In this document: positions 50,385-62,884 of the stretch, piece by piece
Numbering within the stretch: the first letter of the stretch is position 1
How the letters are laid out: every line of letters begins with the position of its first letter
Assembly: GCA_003139695.1 (NCBI GenBank)
Contig: PLJM01000006.1
Coordinates: forward strand, 310,001 to 374,000
Source: Candidatus Dormiibacterota bacterium
GTDB lineage: Bacteria > Chloroflexota > Dormibacteria > Dormibacterales > Dormibacteraceae
Direction of reading: 5' to 3'
Length of the DNA stretch: 64,000 bases
The notes under the pieces: generated by a model
Told to the model about the DNA's origin: nothing
Seen by the model: the letters and a program-made list of their open reading frames with translations, nothing else
Database searches by the model: none
Program-made: the position numbers and the translations under genes

Positions 50385-51122
50385 ACGGTGACTGCGTAAG
50401 ACAGATGAGAGGGAAGCGCCGCCCAGTCGATGTCGGCGGCTCGATAGACCGGGCCCTCTTTGCAAGCGCGGTCATATCCGCCGCGGGTCAGCGGGACTGC
50501 GCAGCCGAGGCAAACACCGGTGCCGCATCCCATGTACGTCTCGACCGCAACGAGCGCTTCAGGCCAGCGGTCGGCAACCGCGGCCAGCATGCGATTCGGC
50601 CCGCACGCCAGCACGACGTCTCCATCGGGCGCGGCGGAGATTGCAGTGCCTGCGATACCGCGCGATCCGTCGTCGGTGGCCCAGATCACCTCGTCGCCCG
50701 CCGATTCCGAGCACAGCTCGTCGATGCTGCGAGCGCCATGCACCCACGTCACCCGCATGCCGAGCGCACTCGCCTCTTTGGCCGCCAGCGGCATCGGAGC
50801 GACGCCGAGCCCACCGCTGATCAGCACTGCAGTGCGCGACCCGGCCTCGAGGTCAAAGCCGTGTCCCAGCGGACCGAGGCAGCTGATCACATCGCCAGGA
50901 CCCATCGCGAGAAGCTGCGAGGTTCCTCTTCCCACCGCTTTGAGCACGACCTCAATTCGCTCACCGTCGGCTCTGTAGACGGAGAAAGGGCGCCGGAGAA
51001 AAACGCCGGCCCAACCCAGGTTGACAAACTGGCCCGCGCGGACTATCGCCGCAATCTCAGGCGCCGCAATCGAAATGACGGCCATGCCGCGCGCAACCTC
51101 GCGCATGGCGGTGATTCGCGCG

Positions 51123-51136
<14 letters not shown>
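50381..51136 (-). CDS. pyrK: Dihydroorotate dehydrogenase electron-transfer subunit
   Basis: This 251-residue FAD/2Fe-2S protein links PyrD to NAD. It has the FAD motif RRPFSVYR, the NAD-binding GGLGVAPM and the cluster cysteines in [15 protein letters not shown] with a fourth in [10 protein letters not shown]. It overlaps the carAB 3' end by 14 bp and pyrD by 4 bp. Confidence 0.94.
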
Positions 51137-55466
<4,330 letters not shown>

Positions 55467-55479
55467 AGACCCGTTCGCG

Positions 55480-56025
55480 CTAGCTGACAACGATCACCGC
55501 CTGGTCGATCCCGTCCTCTTCCTCGACCAGGACCTCGATCCGCTCGGTGTCAGACGTCGGCACGTTCTTGCCGATGTAGTCCGGCCGGATGGGCAGCTCG
55601 CGGTGGCCGCGGTCTATCAGCACCGCCAGCTGGATCGCGCGAGGCCGGCCGAAATCCAACAGCGCGTCCATCGCAGCGCGTGCGGTGCGTCCGTGATGGA
55701 TCACGTCGTCGACGAGGACGACCACCTTGCCGTCGATCTCCGGGATGTGCGACGTCGCTCGATGAGATGGCTGGCGCAGGTGACCGTCGTCGCGATGCTT
55801 GCTGGTGTCGAGCACGCCGACCGCTACCGCCGCGCCCTCCAGGCCGGCCAGGTTCACGGCGAGCCGGCGCGCCAGGTGATCTCCCTTGGAGAACACGCCG
55901 ACGAGGACCAGGCCGTCGATTCCCCGGTTGCGCTCGGCAATCTCATGCGCGATTCGCGAAAGGGATCGCCGGATCTGGTCCGCATCCATCACGGTCGCCT
56001 TGAGCCGCTTCTCCGTGATGCTCAC
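55480..56025 (-). CDS. pyrR: Pyrimidine operon regulator PyrR
   Basis: This 181-residue RNA-binding regulator has a phosphoribosyltransferase fold: the PRPP loop [37 protein letters not shown] and [21 protein letters not shown]. PyrR binds a loop in pyr mRNA when UMP is high; a candidate loop lies before pyrB (57143-57161). I place the start at the GTG at 56025. Copy 3 of the dispersed element fills the gap between pyrB and this gene. Confidence 0.93.
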   Translation of the reverse strand: MSITEKRLKATVMDADQIRRSLSRIAHEIAERNRGIDGLVLVGVFSKGDHLARRLAVNLAGLEGAAVAVGVLDTSKHRDDGHLRQPSHRATSHIPEIDGKVVVLVDDVIHHGRTARAAMDALLDFGRPRAIQLAVLIDRGHRELPIRPDYIGKNVPTSDTERIEVLVEEEDGIDQAVIVVS

Positions 56026-56044
56026 CCGATGGCCGCCCTGCCGG

Positions 56045-56196
56045 GGACGGCGAGAGATTCGGTGTCCAGGTGGTCCAGATGGGAGGCGCCGGCGAGCAAC
56101 GCAGCGCGCATGTCGATAGACCTGTAAGCGAGTAGCGGAGCCGGCAACGATGCAGATGGGCCGCATGGGCGCCAAAGATCCGCTGGCCTCGGCAGG
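56045..56196. repeat. Dispersed structured intergenic element, copy 3
   Basis: This is the most diverged of the three copies. The outer stem is GCCGGC/GCCGGC, a compensated change from the other two. The GAGCAACG module is on the 5' side and GAGTAGCGGAG on the 3' side, the reverse of copies 1 and 2. The inner loop shrinks to GTC-GATA-GAC. The block CAGATGGGCCGCATGGGCGC is identical. It occupies essentially the whole pyrB-pyrR gap, 20 nt from the pyrR start on the minus strand. Confidence 0.78.
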
Positions 56197-56200
56197 GCGG

Positions 56201-57127
56201 TCATCCTAACAAGCGGTCGAGAAGCGCCATGCGGACGTGGAGACCGTTGTGGGCCTGGCGGAAGTAGGCGGCGCGTGGGTCGGCATCGACCTCGGGCGCG
56301 ATCTCGTCTACCCGAGGCAGCGGGTGCATCAGGATCGCGTACTTCCTCATTAGCCCGAGCGATCTCTTGTCAATCCGGTAAATGCCTTTGAGCGCCTCGT
56401 AGTCGGCAGGGTCGGCGAACCGCTCCTTCTGGATCCGTGTCTGGTAGACGACGTCCACCTCGGGCAGGACTGAATCGAGGTCTTCGGTTTCGACCCACGG
56501 GATGTTGTGCTCGGTGAGGTGGGCCTTGATGTCCTCGCGCATCGCCACCTGCGGCGGCGCCACGAACCAGATCTTGATGTCCTTGAACTTGCTCAGCAGG
56601 TAAGTCAACGAGCGGACAGTGCGACCGTTCGCCAGGTCGCCCACCATCGCGACCCGGATTCCATCGATCTTGTTGAGCTCGTCCTTGATCGTGTAGATGT
56701 CCAGCAGTGCCTGGGTTGGATGCTGCCCGGCGCCGTCACCTGCGTTGATGATCGGGACGCTGCTGACAGCGGCCGCGCGCTTGGCCGCGCCCTCCTCGTT
56801 ATGTCGCAGGACGATCACGTCGGCATAGCCGCTGACAATGCGGATGGTGTCCTCAAGCGTCTCGCCCTTGGCGCTGGACGAGAACTCGCGGGCGTTGTCG
56901 GTGCCCATCGTCCAGCCACCCAACCGCATCATCGCGGCCTCGAATGAGAGCCGGGTGCGCGTCGAGGGCTCGTAGAAAAGGGCAGCCATGACCTGGCCGT
57001 TGAGGCGGGCCATGAAGCGATGCGGCTCCCGCTTGATCTCTTCCGATCGCGCGAACAGCTCTTCGAGCGACGAGCGCGAGAACTGCTGGCTCTCGATCAC
57101 GTGCGTCAGGCGAGGACCGACGGCCAT
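56201..57127 (-). CDS. pyrB: Aspartate carbamoyltransferase catalytic subunit
   Basis: This enzyme forms carbamoyl-aspartate from carbamoyl phosphate and aspartate. The 308-residue protein has the carbamoyl-phosphate motif FYEPSTRTRLSFE, NAGDGAGQHPTQALLD, MVGDLANGRTVRSL and HPLPRVDEI. The Shine-Dalgarno sequence AAGGAGGA lies 7 nt before the ATG and directly follows a PyrR-binding-like loop. It is the first gene of the pyr unit; pyrI is absent. Confidence 0.96.
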   Translation of the reverse strand: MAVGPRLTHVIESQQFSRSSLEELFARSEEIKREPHRFMARLNGQVMAALFYEPSTRTRLSFEAAMMRLGGWTMGTDNAREFSSSAKGETLEDTIRIVSGYADVIVLRHNEEGAAKRAAAVSSVPIINAGDGAGQHPTQALLDIYTIKDELNKIDGIRVAMVGDLANGRTVRSLTYLLSKFKDIKIWFVAPPQVAMREDIKAHLTEHNIPWVETEDLDSVLPEVDVVYQTRIQKERFADPADYEALKGIYRIDKRSLGLMRKYAILMHPLPRVDEIAPEVDADPRAAYFRQAHNGLHVRMALLDRLLG

Positions 57128-57142
57128 AAAAAATCCTCCTTC

Positions 57143-57161
57143 CCGGCCTCTCTGGGACCGG
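57143..57161 (-). promoter_or_regulatory. Candidate PyrR-binding RNA loop overlapping the pyrB ribosome binding region
   Basis: Read on the minus strand, a 4-bp stem CCGG/CCGG closes a loop containing UCCCAGAGAGG, close to the PyrR loop consensus (UCC-NGNGAGG) with one deviation. The Shine-Dalgarno sequence begins 2 nt after the stem, so PyrR binding would block translation, as reported for actinobacterial pyr leaders. No clear terminator follows, which argues for translational control. Confidence 0.6.
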
Positions 57162-57262
57162 ACTTAAAGGAACCCCGGCGCGACCGCGCCGCCTTGAGCA
57201 TTTTACAGGCCCTCGGGTCAGCGGGTACGACCCCCTTCGATCGAATTCGATACGGTTGCTAC

Positions 57263-57613
57263 GTGAACAAGCGGCCCGGTCAGATCAAGGTGACTGTCGA
57301 GAGCGGTTTTTGCTCCTTCTGCGACAGGACCAGGAACCTGCGTCGCGAAGAGCGGCAGCTGGGCGCGCTCGTTCGGGTCGTCACCTCGTGTGAGAGTTGT
57401 CACCGGGTCCTGTCCAGCACCATCGGGGTCGCCGACGCCGATGCGGCGGCCGAATCGACCTCAGCGCCCGCCGCGGCAAGACCCGAACCCGTAACCGAAG
57501 CGGCTCGACCCAAGCGCGACCCAGCGCCGCAATCCAAAGAGGCAGCCGCCAAGCCGAAGACAGCAGCCGCCAAATCGAAGACCCCAGCGAAGCGAAGCCC
57601 ACGCAGCAAGTGA
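57263..57613 (+). CDS. Small zinc-ribbon protein with Lys/Ala-rich tail
   Basis: This 116-residue protein from the GTG at 57263 has residues 1-55 with two CxxC pairs (FCSFC, then SCESCHR) spaced like a zinc ribbon, then an Ala/Pro/Lys-rich tail (KEAAAKPKTAAAKSKTPAK) typical of nucleic-acid-associated proteins. The track start at 57020 lies in pyrB antisense and is rejected. A TACGGT box ends 6 nt before the GTG (57251-57256). It overlaps the ABC ATPase gene by 4 bp. Confidence 0.72.
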   Translation: MNKRPGQIKVTVESGFCSFCDRTRNLRREERQLGALVRVVTSCESCHRVLSSTIGVADADAAAESTSAPAAARPEPVTEAARPKRDPAPQSKEAAAKPKTAAAKSKTPAKRSPRSK

Positions 57614-58332
57614 CCGACGCCGCGGTGGCGGTCGAGCGTCTCGAGAAGACGCTCGGCAAGAACAGGGTGCTTCAAGGCATCTCCTTCGAAGCGAAGCCAG
57701 GCGAGATCTTTGGACTGCTGGGGCCTAACGGCGCCGGCAAGACGACCACCCTGCGAATCATCTGCACGCTGCTGTCGCGCGACGCAGGCACCGTAAAGGT
57801 CGAGGGGTTCGACACGACAACCGAACCTCAAGAGGTCAGGCGCCGGATCGGCGTGGTCACCGCGGACATCGGCGTCTACCCGCGTCTGTCCGCTCGCGAG
57901 AACATCGAGTACTTCGCAAAGCTCTGCGGCCTGATGGATGGAGAGCTCACCCGCAAAGTCGATGCCGTGATCGAGCGCCTGGACATGGGGTCGTTCGCAA
58001 AGCAGCGCGCTGAAAGCCTTTCTTCAGGTCAGAAGCAAAAGGTGGCGATCGCGCGAGCCATCGTCCACGACCCCGAGGTGTTGATGTTCGACGAACCCAC
58101 CTCCAACCTCGACGTTCTTGCATCAAAAGAGGTTCGCGAGTTCATGGTCGAGGCGAAGGGCCGCGGCAAATGCGTGATCTTCTCCACTCACGTGATGCAC
58201 GACGCCGAGCGTCTCTGCGACAGGATGGCGATCCTGCATCACGGCCTCATCGTCGCCAGCGGCCCAACTGAACAGGTGCGCGGCACAGAGCGTGACCTCG
58301 AGAGCGCGTTCCTTGCCCTGGTCGAGGCCTAG
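57610..58332 (+). CDS. ABC transporter ATP-binding protein, NatA-like
   Basis: From the GTG at 57610 (overlapping the previous stop as GTGA) this is a 240-residue ATPase: Walker A GPNGAGKTTTLR, signature LSSGQKQKVAIARA, Walker B VLMFDEPTSNLD and the H-loop FSTHVMHDAE. It partners with the permease encoded 6 nt downstream. It resembles NatA of the sodium/drug exporters, but the substrate is not known. The 311-residue track ORF is a longer open frame without support. Confidence 0.93.
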   Translation: MTDAAVAVERLEKTLGKNRVLQGISFEAKPGEIFGLLGPNGAGKTTTLRIICTLLSRDAGTVKVEGFDTTTEPQEVRRRIGVVTADIGVYPRLSARENIEYFAKLCGLMDGELTRKVDAVIERLDMGSFAKQRAESLSSGQKQKVAIARAIVHDPEVLMFDEPTSNLDVLASKEVREFMVEAKGRGKCVIFSTHVMHDAERLCDRMAILHHGLIVASGPTEQVRGTERDLESAFLALVEA

Positions 58333-58338
58333 AGTGTC

Positions 58339-59463
58339 ATGAACGCGGCCTGGATTGTCTTCCAGAAGGAGCTCATGGAGGTCTTGCGCGATCGCCGCAC
58401 GATGATGGCGATCGGGCTTGCGGCGCTGGCGACCCCGCTGGTCCTGTTCGTGATCTCCGAGGTTTCAACCCAAACGGCGACCCAGACGTACACGGTGGGC
58501 TATTCCGGCGAAATTCCGACAGGGCTCGCCATCTTGCTCCAGGCAACCGGCTTGAAGCTGAAAGCCGTGGCGGACCCCGCCGCAGCAGCCGTGAAGCAGG
58601 TGGACCTCGGAGTCGCTTTCCTACCCGGCGAGATCGACGAGTACTACGACCCGACGCGACAGAGCGCACAGATCGCGGACGTGCGCTTGCAGACGATCTT
58701 GGGCCAATACGACGCCGCCCAGGCGGCGGCCGCGCTGAAGAACAGCGGCATCGATCCTGGCATCCTCACCCCCATCAAGCTCGTCGGGCACCCGCTGAGC
58801 TCACCGGTGCAAGCCGCGTCGAACGCCTTCTTGAGCTTCTTCCTCCCTTACATCCTGATCACGATGATTCTCACCGGCGGCTTCTCGGCAGCCCTGGACA
58901 GCTCGGCCGGCGAGCGCGAGCGGCGAACCCTCGAGAGCCTGCTGCTGACACCGGCACCGCGGAGCCGGCTGCTGCTCGGCAAGATCGGAGCGATCACGGT
59001 GGTTAGCCTGGCGGCGGCTGTGGTTGCCATCGGCTCGATGTTCGTGGCTCTCACGCAGATTTCTCTTCCAGGCTCCTCCAGCCACATCACCTTGAGCCCG
59101 GCAGCCGTGCCGGTGATGGTGTGGCTGGCGCTGCTGATCGCGTTCAGCTTCAGCTCCGTGTCGCTCGCGCTCGGCACTCTGGCCAAGAACTTTCGGCAGG
59201 GTCAGGCTTACGTCACCCCTCTGTACTTCATCACCATCCTGCCCGCTTCGATAATCCTCTTCATCCCGGACTTCAACCCGAACCTCGCCTACTACCTGAT
59301 CCCGATCCTCAACGCAGTGCTCGTCCTGCGCGATGCGATCGTGCATAACTCGGTGAGCTGGATGGCCTTGACTGTTACGTCGTTAAGCCTGCTGGCCACG
59401 GGGGCGCTGTCCTGGTTCGCCGCCCTCCGGTTGTTCACGCGCGAAGCCCTCCTGACGAAGTAG
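58339..59463 (+). CDS. ABC-2 type transporter permease, NatB-like
   Basis: In this 374-residue membrane protein one N-terminal helix (about 20-40) is followed by an extracytoplasmic domain of about 120 residues and then five or six helices in the C-terminal half, the layout of NatB/YhaP permeases. The motif SSAGERERRTLESLLLTPAPRSRLLLGKI is characteristic of ABC-2 permeases. It is co-transcribed with the ATPase gene. Confidence 0.92.
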   Translation: MNAAWIVFQKELMEVLRDRRTMMAIGLAALATPLVLFVISEVSTQTATQTYTVGYSGEIPTGLAILLQATGLKLKAVADPAAAAVKQVDLGVAFLPGEIDEYYDPTRQSAQIADVRLQTILGQYDAAQAAAALKNSGIDPGILTPIKLVGHPLSSPVQAASNAFLSFFLPYILITMILTGGFSAALDSSAGERERRTLESLLLTPAPRSRLLLGKIGAITVVSLAAAVVAIGSMFVALTQISLPGSSSHITLSPAAVPVMVWLALLIAFSFSSVSLALGTLAKNFRQGQAYVTPLYFITILPASIILFIPDFNPNLAYYLIPILNAVLVLRDAIVHNSVSWMALTVTSLSLLATGALSWFAALRLFTREALLTK

Positions 59464-59521
59464 GACTTGACAGCGGCAGCCTCCTTCGGGGTTGCTTCCA
59501 TAAGGGGTGGATAATTCGAAT

Positions 59522-60685
59522 ATGAATAGTGCTGTGATAGTTGCCTGCGGCCGCTCCGCCATCGGGAGGGCGCGCAAGGGCTCCCTCATTGACGTCCGAC
59601 CCGAAGACCTGGCCGCGCACGTGGTGACGAAGGTGCTGGCGCAGGTGCCTCAGCTCGACCGCTCTGAGATCGAGGACCTGATCTGCGGTTGCGGACTCCC
59701 CGGTGGTGAGCAGGGACACAACATCGGCCGCGTGGTCTCGATCCTGGCGCGACTCGACGTCCCGGGCGTCACCGTCAACCGATACTGCTCCTCGTCGCTG
59801 ATGACCACCCGTATGGCAGCGCACGCGATCGAGGCGGGTGAAGGCGACGTGTTTCTTTCCGTCGGCGTCGAATGCGTGTCGCGGTACGGCAGCGGTTACC
59901 CCGACGCCCCTGACACCTACAACCCGCGCCTCGTGCGTGGCAACACTGAGGAATATCCGGACATTTACATCACGATGGGCGAGACGGCTGAGAACGTGGC
60001 CGAGCGCGAGAAGATCAGCAGAGAAGAGCAGGACCGTTATGCGGTCAAGAGCCAGGACGCCGCGGTCAAGGCCCGCGACAACGGCTTCTTCGACCGCGAG
60101 ATCATCCCCGTGCCGCTGCCCAATGGCGAGATGTTTACCAAGGACGACAGCCCGCGGCCGGGGACGACTGTCGAAGTGCTCGCCACGCTCAAGCCGGCGT
60201 TCCGCGAGAACGGCACCGTCACCGCGGGCAACGCGTGCCCTCTGAACGATGGCGCGGCCGCAGTGGTGGTGATGTCTGAGAAACGAGCCAAGGAGCTGGG
60301 CATCAAGCCGCTCGCGCGTGTTGTCTCGACCGGCCTCACCGCGCTTGAGCCTGAGTTCATGGGGCTTGGCCCAATCGAAGCCTCGAGGCAGGCGCTGAAG
60401 CGGGCAAACATGACCATCGCCGACATCGACATCGTCGAGATCAACGAGGCCTTCGCCGCACAGGTCATCCCCTCAGCGCGCGGAATCGGGGTCGACCCGT
60501 TCAGCGACAAGCTCAACCCGCACGGCGGGGCGATCGCACTGGGTCATCCGTTCGGGATGACCGGCGCCCGCATCCTGTGCACGCTGCTCAATGGCCTGAG
60601 GGAGAGGGACAAGACCTACGGCCTGGAGACGATGTGCGTAGGCGGCGGCCAGGGAATGGCCATGATCCTGGAGAGGCTGAATTAA
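59522..60685 (+). CDS. Acetyl-CoA acyltransferase (thiolase)
   Basis: The 387-residue thiolase has its active-site cysteine in NRYCSSSL, His in GGAIALGHPFGMTGAR and the second Cys in TMCVGGGQGMAM. It either cleaves 3-ketoacyl-CoA or condenses acyl-CoAs; with two acyl-CoA dehydrogenases in the window, beta-oxidation is likely. The ATG at 59522 gives the normal N-terminus; the track GTG (59507) adds five residues. A GATAAT box lies 6 nt upstream. Confidence 0.94.
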   Translation: MNSAVIVACGRSAIGRARKGSLIDVRPEDLAAHVVTKVLAQVPQLDRSEIEDLICGCGLPGGEQGHNIGRVVSILARLDVPGVTVNRYCSSSLMTTRMAAHAIEAGEGDVFLSVGVECVSRYGSGYPDAPDTYNPRLVRGNTEEYPDIYITMGETAENVAEREKISREEQDRYAVKSQDAAVKARDNGFFDREIIPVPLPNGEMFTKDDSPRPGTTVEVLATLKPAFRENGTVTAGNACPLNDGAAAVVVMSEKRAKELGIKPLARVVSTGLTALEPEFMGLGPIEASRQALKRANMTIADIDIVEINEAFAAQVIPSARGIGVDPFSDKLNPHGGAIALGHPFGMTGARILCTLLNGLRERDKTYGLETMCVGGGQGMAMILERLN

Positions 60686-60704
60686 GGCCGACTCTTAGCG
60701 GGAC

Positions 60705-61142
60705 CTAGTGCTCGACAGGCGCCTTTAGCAGCCCGTCCATCACGCGGTTCAGGAGATCGGTGAGGGTAGCCCGCTCCTCTTGGCTGAGATCGCCAAGCAG
60801 CTCGTCCTCGATCCCCTCTTGCGCTTTCTCGGCGCGTTCGATTGCGCGCCGGCCGGCCGGCGTGATCTCCACGATGTGGCGCCGCCGATCCCCCGGGTCG
60901 CGCCGGCGCACTGAGAAGCCGGCCGCCTCGAGCTCGTTGAGCAGCAGCACCACAGTGTTGTCGTCCATGAGCATGGCGTCTCCGAGCTCGTGCTGAGTGA
61001 CCCCGCTGTGCTTGAGGAGCACGCCCAGCGCTTGAGACTGCCGCCACTTCATTCCGAGCACTGACTCCGGCGTGCGCTTGTGCAGGGCCTTCGAGACCCT
61101 TGTCAGCAGCGTTATCAGCCCCGTACCGGAACCGTTTTCCAT
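60705..61142 (-). CDS. MarR-family transcriptional regulator
   Basis: This winged-helix protein of about 145 residues has WRQSQALGVLLKHSGVTQHELGDAMLMDDNTVVLLLNELEAAGFSVRRRDPGDRRRHIVEITPAG, the typical MarR helix and wing. It is divergent from a DHA2 efflux gene with an inverted repeat between them, so it probably represses that pump. I prefer the ATG at 61142, which has AGGTGAG upstream; the track ATG at 61202 adds 20 residues. Confidence 0.9.
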   Translation of the reverse strand: MENGSGTGLITLLTRVSKALHKRTPESVLGMKWRQSQALGVLLKHSGVTQHELGDAMLMDDNTVVLLLNELEAAGFSVRRRDPGDRRRHIVEITPAGRRAIERAEKAQEGIEDELLGDLSQEERATLTDLLNRVMDGLLKAPVEH

Positions 61143-61211
61143 GTCTTTCTCACCTGATCCTAGCACCAGATGAGAATCATTCCCACCTTCCAGATAATCC
61201 ATGCAATAAGG

Positions 61212-61252
61212 ACCAGTATCATCATGTTATAGTGATCATCCTGATAACTGGT
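61212..61252. promoter_or_regulatory. Probable MarR operator between marR and efflux genes
   Basis: An imperfect inverted repeat has arms ACCAGTATCATCATG and CATCCTGATAACTGGT and spans 41 bp. It contains a TATAGT box (61228-61233) facing the transporter. The position between divergent regulator and target genes is typical of MarR operators. Confidence 0.6.
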
Positions 61253-61269
61253 TCATCCATGGAGGCAGT

Positions 61270-62757
61270 ATGACCTTGAGTACCTTGACACTTCCGTCGC
61301 CGTCGAGCGACCGCAGGCGGTGGCTCGCCCTTGTCGTGATCTGCTTTGGGCAGTTCATGATCGTGCTCGACTCGACCATCGTGAACGTCGCGTTGGCTTC
61401 CATCCAGCGCGACCTCCACTTCACACAGGCCGACCTGACATGGGTCGTCAACGCCTACCTGATCACCTTCGGCAGCCTCTTGCTGCTGGCCGGCCGCGCC
61501 GGCGACCTGATCGGGCGCAAGAAGGTTTTCCTTGGTGGTGTCGTGCTCTTCACTGCCGCCTCGGTTCTTTGCGGACTGGCGCAGGACCCTGCCGCGCTGA
61601 TCGCCGCGCGCTTCCTGCAAGGCGCGGGTGGTGCGCTTTCCTCTGGCGTCATCCTCGCCTTGATCGTCACCGGCTTTCCAGGGCCGGCGGAGCGCGCGCA
61701 GGCGATGAGTGTCTTCACGTTTGTGGTGGCGGGTGGAGGCTCGATCGGCCTCTTGGCCGGCGGTCTGCTCACGCAGTGGGTGAACTGGCACTGGATCTTC
61801 TTCATCAACCTCCCGGTCGGCGTGGTGACGTTCTGGTTGGGATCAGTCCTCATCGACGAGACCGAAGGCATCGGGCTGCGTCAGGGTGTCGACCTAGTGG
61901 GCTCGGTCCTCGTCACTGCGGCCATGGTGCTCGGGGTTTACTCGATAGTGACTGCCGCCGAATATGGATGGGCATCCGTTCACACCCTGGGATTCGGCGG
62001 AGCCGCTGTGACGCTGCTCGCATCGTTCCTGGTTCTGGAAGGCCGCATCACGAATCCGATCATGCCCTTGCGCATACTGCGAATTCGCAGCCTGGTCGGC
62101 GCCAGCGTGGCGCGAGCGATGCTTGCGACAGGCATGTTCGCGACGTTCTTCCTCGGCACGCTGTACCTCCAGCACGTCCGCGGTTATAGCGCCATCGGTA
62201 CGGGACTGGCGTTCCTGCCGTGGAGTATCTCCCTCGGCGTCCTCTCCTTGGGGATCACCGCGAGACTGATGCACCGATTCGGTCCTCGACGGACTCTCAT
62301 CCCTGGGATGGTCGCCATCGTCGCGGCTCTCGTGCTGATGGCCAACACTGGCCAGAACGCGAGCTACTTCCCGGAGCTGTTCGGCGCATATCTGCTGTTC
62401 GGAATCGGCGCCGGCACATCGTTCATGCCACTCGTCACGATCGCCATGTCCGAGGTCCCACCACAGGACGCGGGCCTCGCTTCGGGGATAGCCAACGTGT
62501 CGATGCAAATCTCTGCGGCGATTGGACTCGCGGCCTTGGGGACGATCTCGTCTGGCCACTCGACCGCGCTGGTTGCACAGGGGTACTCGCTGTCGAGCGC
62601 TCTGACCGGCGGCTATCAGCTGTCCTTTGGCATCGCCGCGGCGTGCGTCGCAGTGGGCTTGCTCGTGGTGCTGGTGGTGCTGCGGCCGCTCGGCGCACGC
62701 CATGACGCCCCAGTCACCAGCCGAGAATGGGCGGAGGGCACAGCCGAAGCGGCTTAA
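61270..62757 (+). CDS. DHA2-family (EmrB/QacA) efflux transporter
   Basis: The 495-residue protein has about 14 membrane helices. Motifs are FMIVLDSTIVNVALASIQRDL (helix 1), GRAGDLIGRKKVFLGG (loop 2-3) and GLLTQWVNWHWIFFINLPVG. It probably exports a toxic compound under control of the divergent MarR gene. The Shine-Dalgarno GGAGG lies 5 nt before the ATG. Confidence 0.94.
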   Translation: MTLSTLTLPSPSSDRRRWLALVVICFGQFMIVLDSTIVNVALASIQRDLHFTQADLTWVVNAYLITFGSLLLLAGRAGDLIGRKKVFLGGVVLFTAASVLCGLAQDPAALIAARFLQGAGGALSSGVILALIVTGFPGPAERAQAMSVFTFVVAGGGSIGLLAGGLLTQWVNWHWIFFINLPVGVVTFWLGSVLIDETEGIGLRQGVDLVGSVLVTAAMVLGVYSIVTAAEYGWASVHTLGFGGAAVTLLASFLVLEGRITNPIMPLRILRIRSLVGASVARAMLATGMFATFFLGTLYLQHVRGYSAIGTGLAFLPWSISLGVLSLGITARLMHRFGPRRTLIPGMVAIVAALVLMANTGQNASYFPELFGAYLLFGIGAGTSFMPLVTIAMSEVPPQDAGLASGIANVSMQISAAIGLAALGTISSGHSTALVAQGYSLSSALTGGYQLSFGIAAACVAVGLLVVLVVLRPLGARHDAPVTSREWAEGTAEAA

Positions 62758-62840
62758 TCGAATAGATCGGCGATCTGGGACCGGCCCATGTCCTCAATGC
62801 GGCCGGCGCCGACGAAATATGTGAGGCTCGCAGGGTGGTT

Positions 62841-62858
62841 GTTGCTTGAGTAAGCAAC
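62841..62858. promoter_or_regulatory. Palindromic operator upstream of the oxidoreductase
   Basis: GTTGCTT-GAGT-AAGCAAC is a perfect 7-bp-arm palindrome 26 nt before the oxidoreductase start, with further partial symmetry outside (GGTGG and ACCGCC). A dimeric repressor, for example of the TetR, MarR or HxlR type, is likely; none is encoded adjacent in the window. Confidence 0.6.
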
Positions 62859-62884
62859 TACCGCCACTCAAGGAGTAGTCGAAC

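Noticed and set aside
57020-57262. Upstream extension of the zinc-ribbon ORF
   Set aside because: It runs antisense to pyrB and its leader; the GTG at 57263 has a TANNNT box and begins the conserved part.
59467-59472. TTGACA as -35 of the thiolase promoter
   Set aside because: No suitable -10 box lies 16-19 bp downstream; the nearest GATAAT is 37 bp away.
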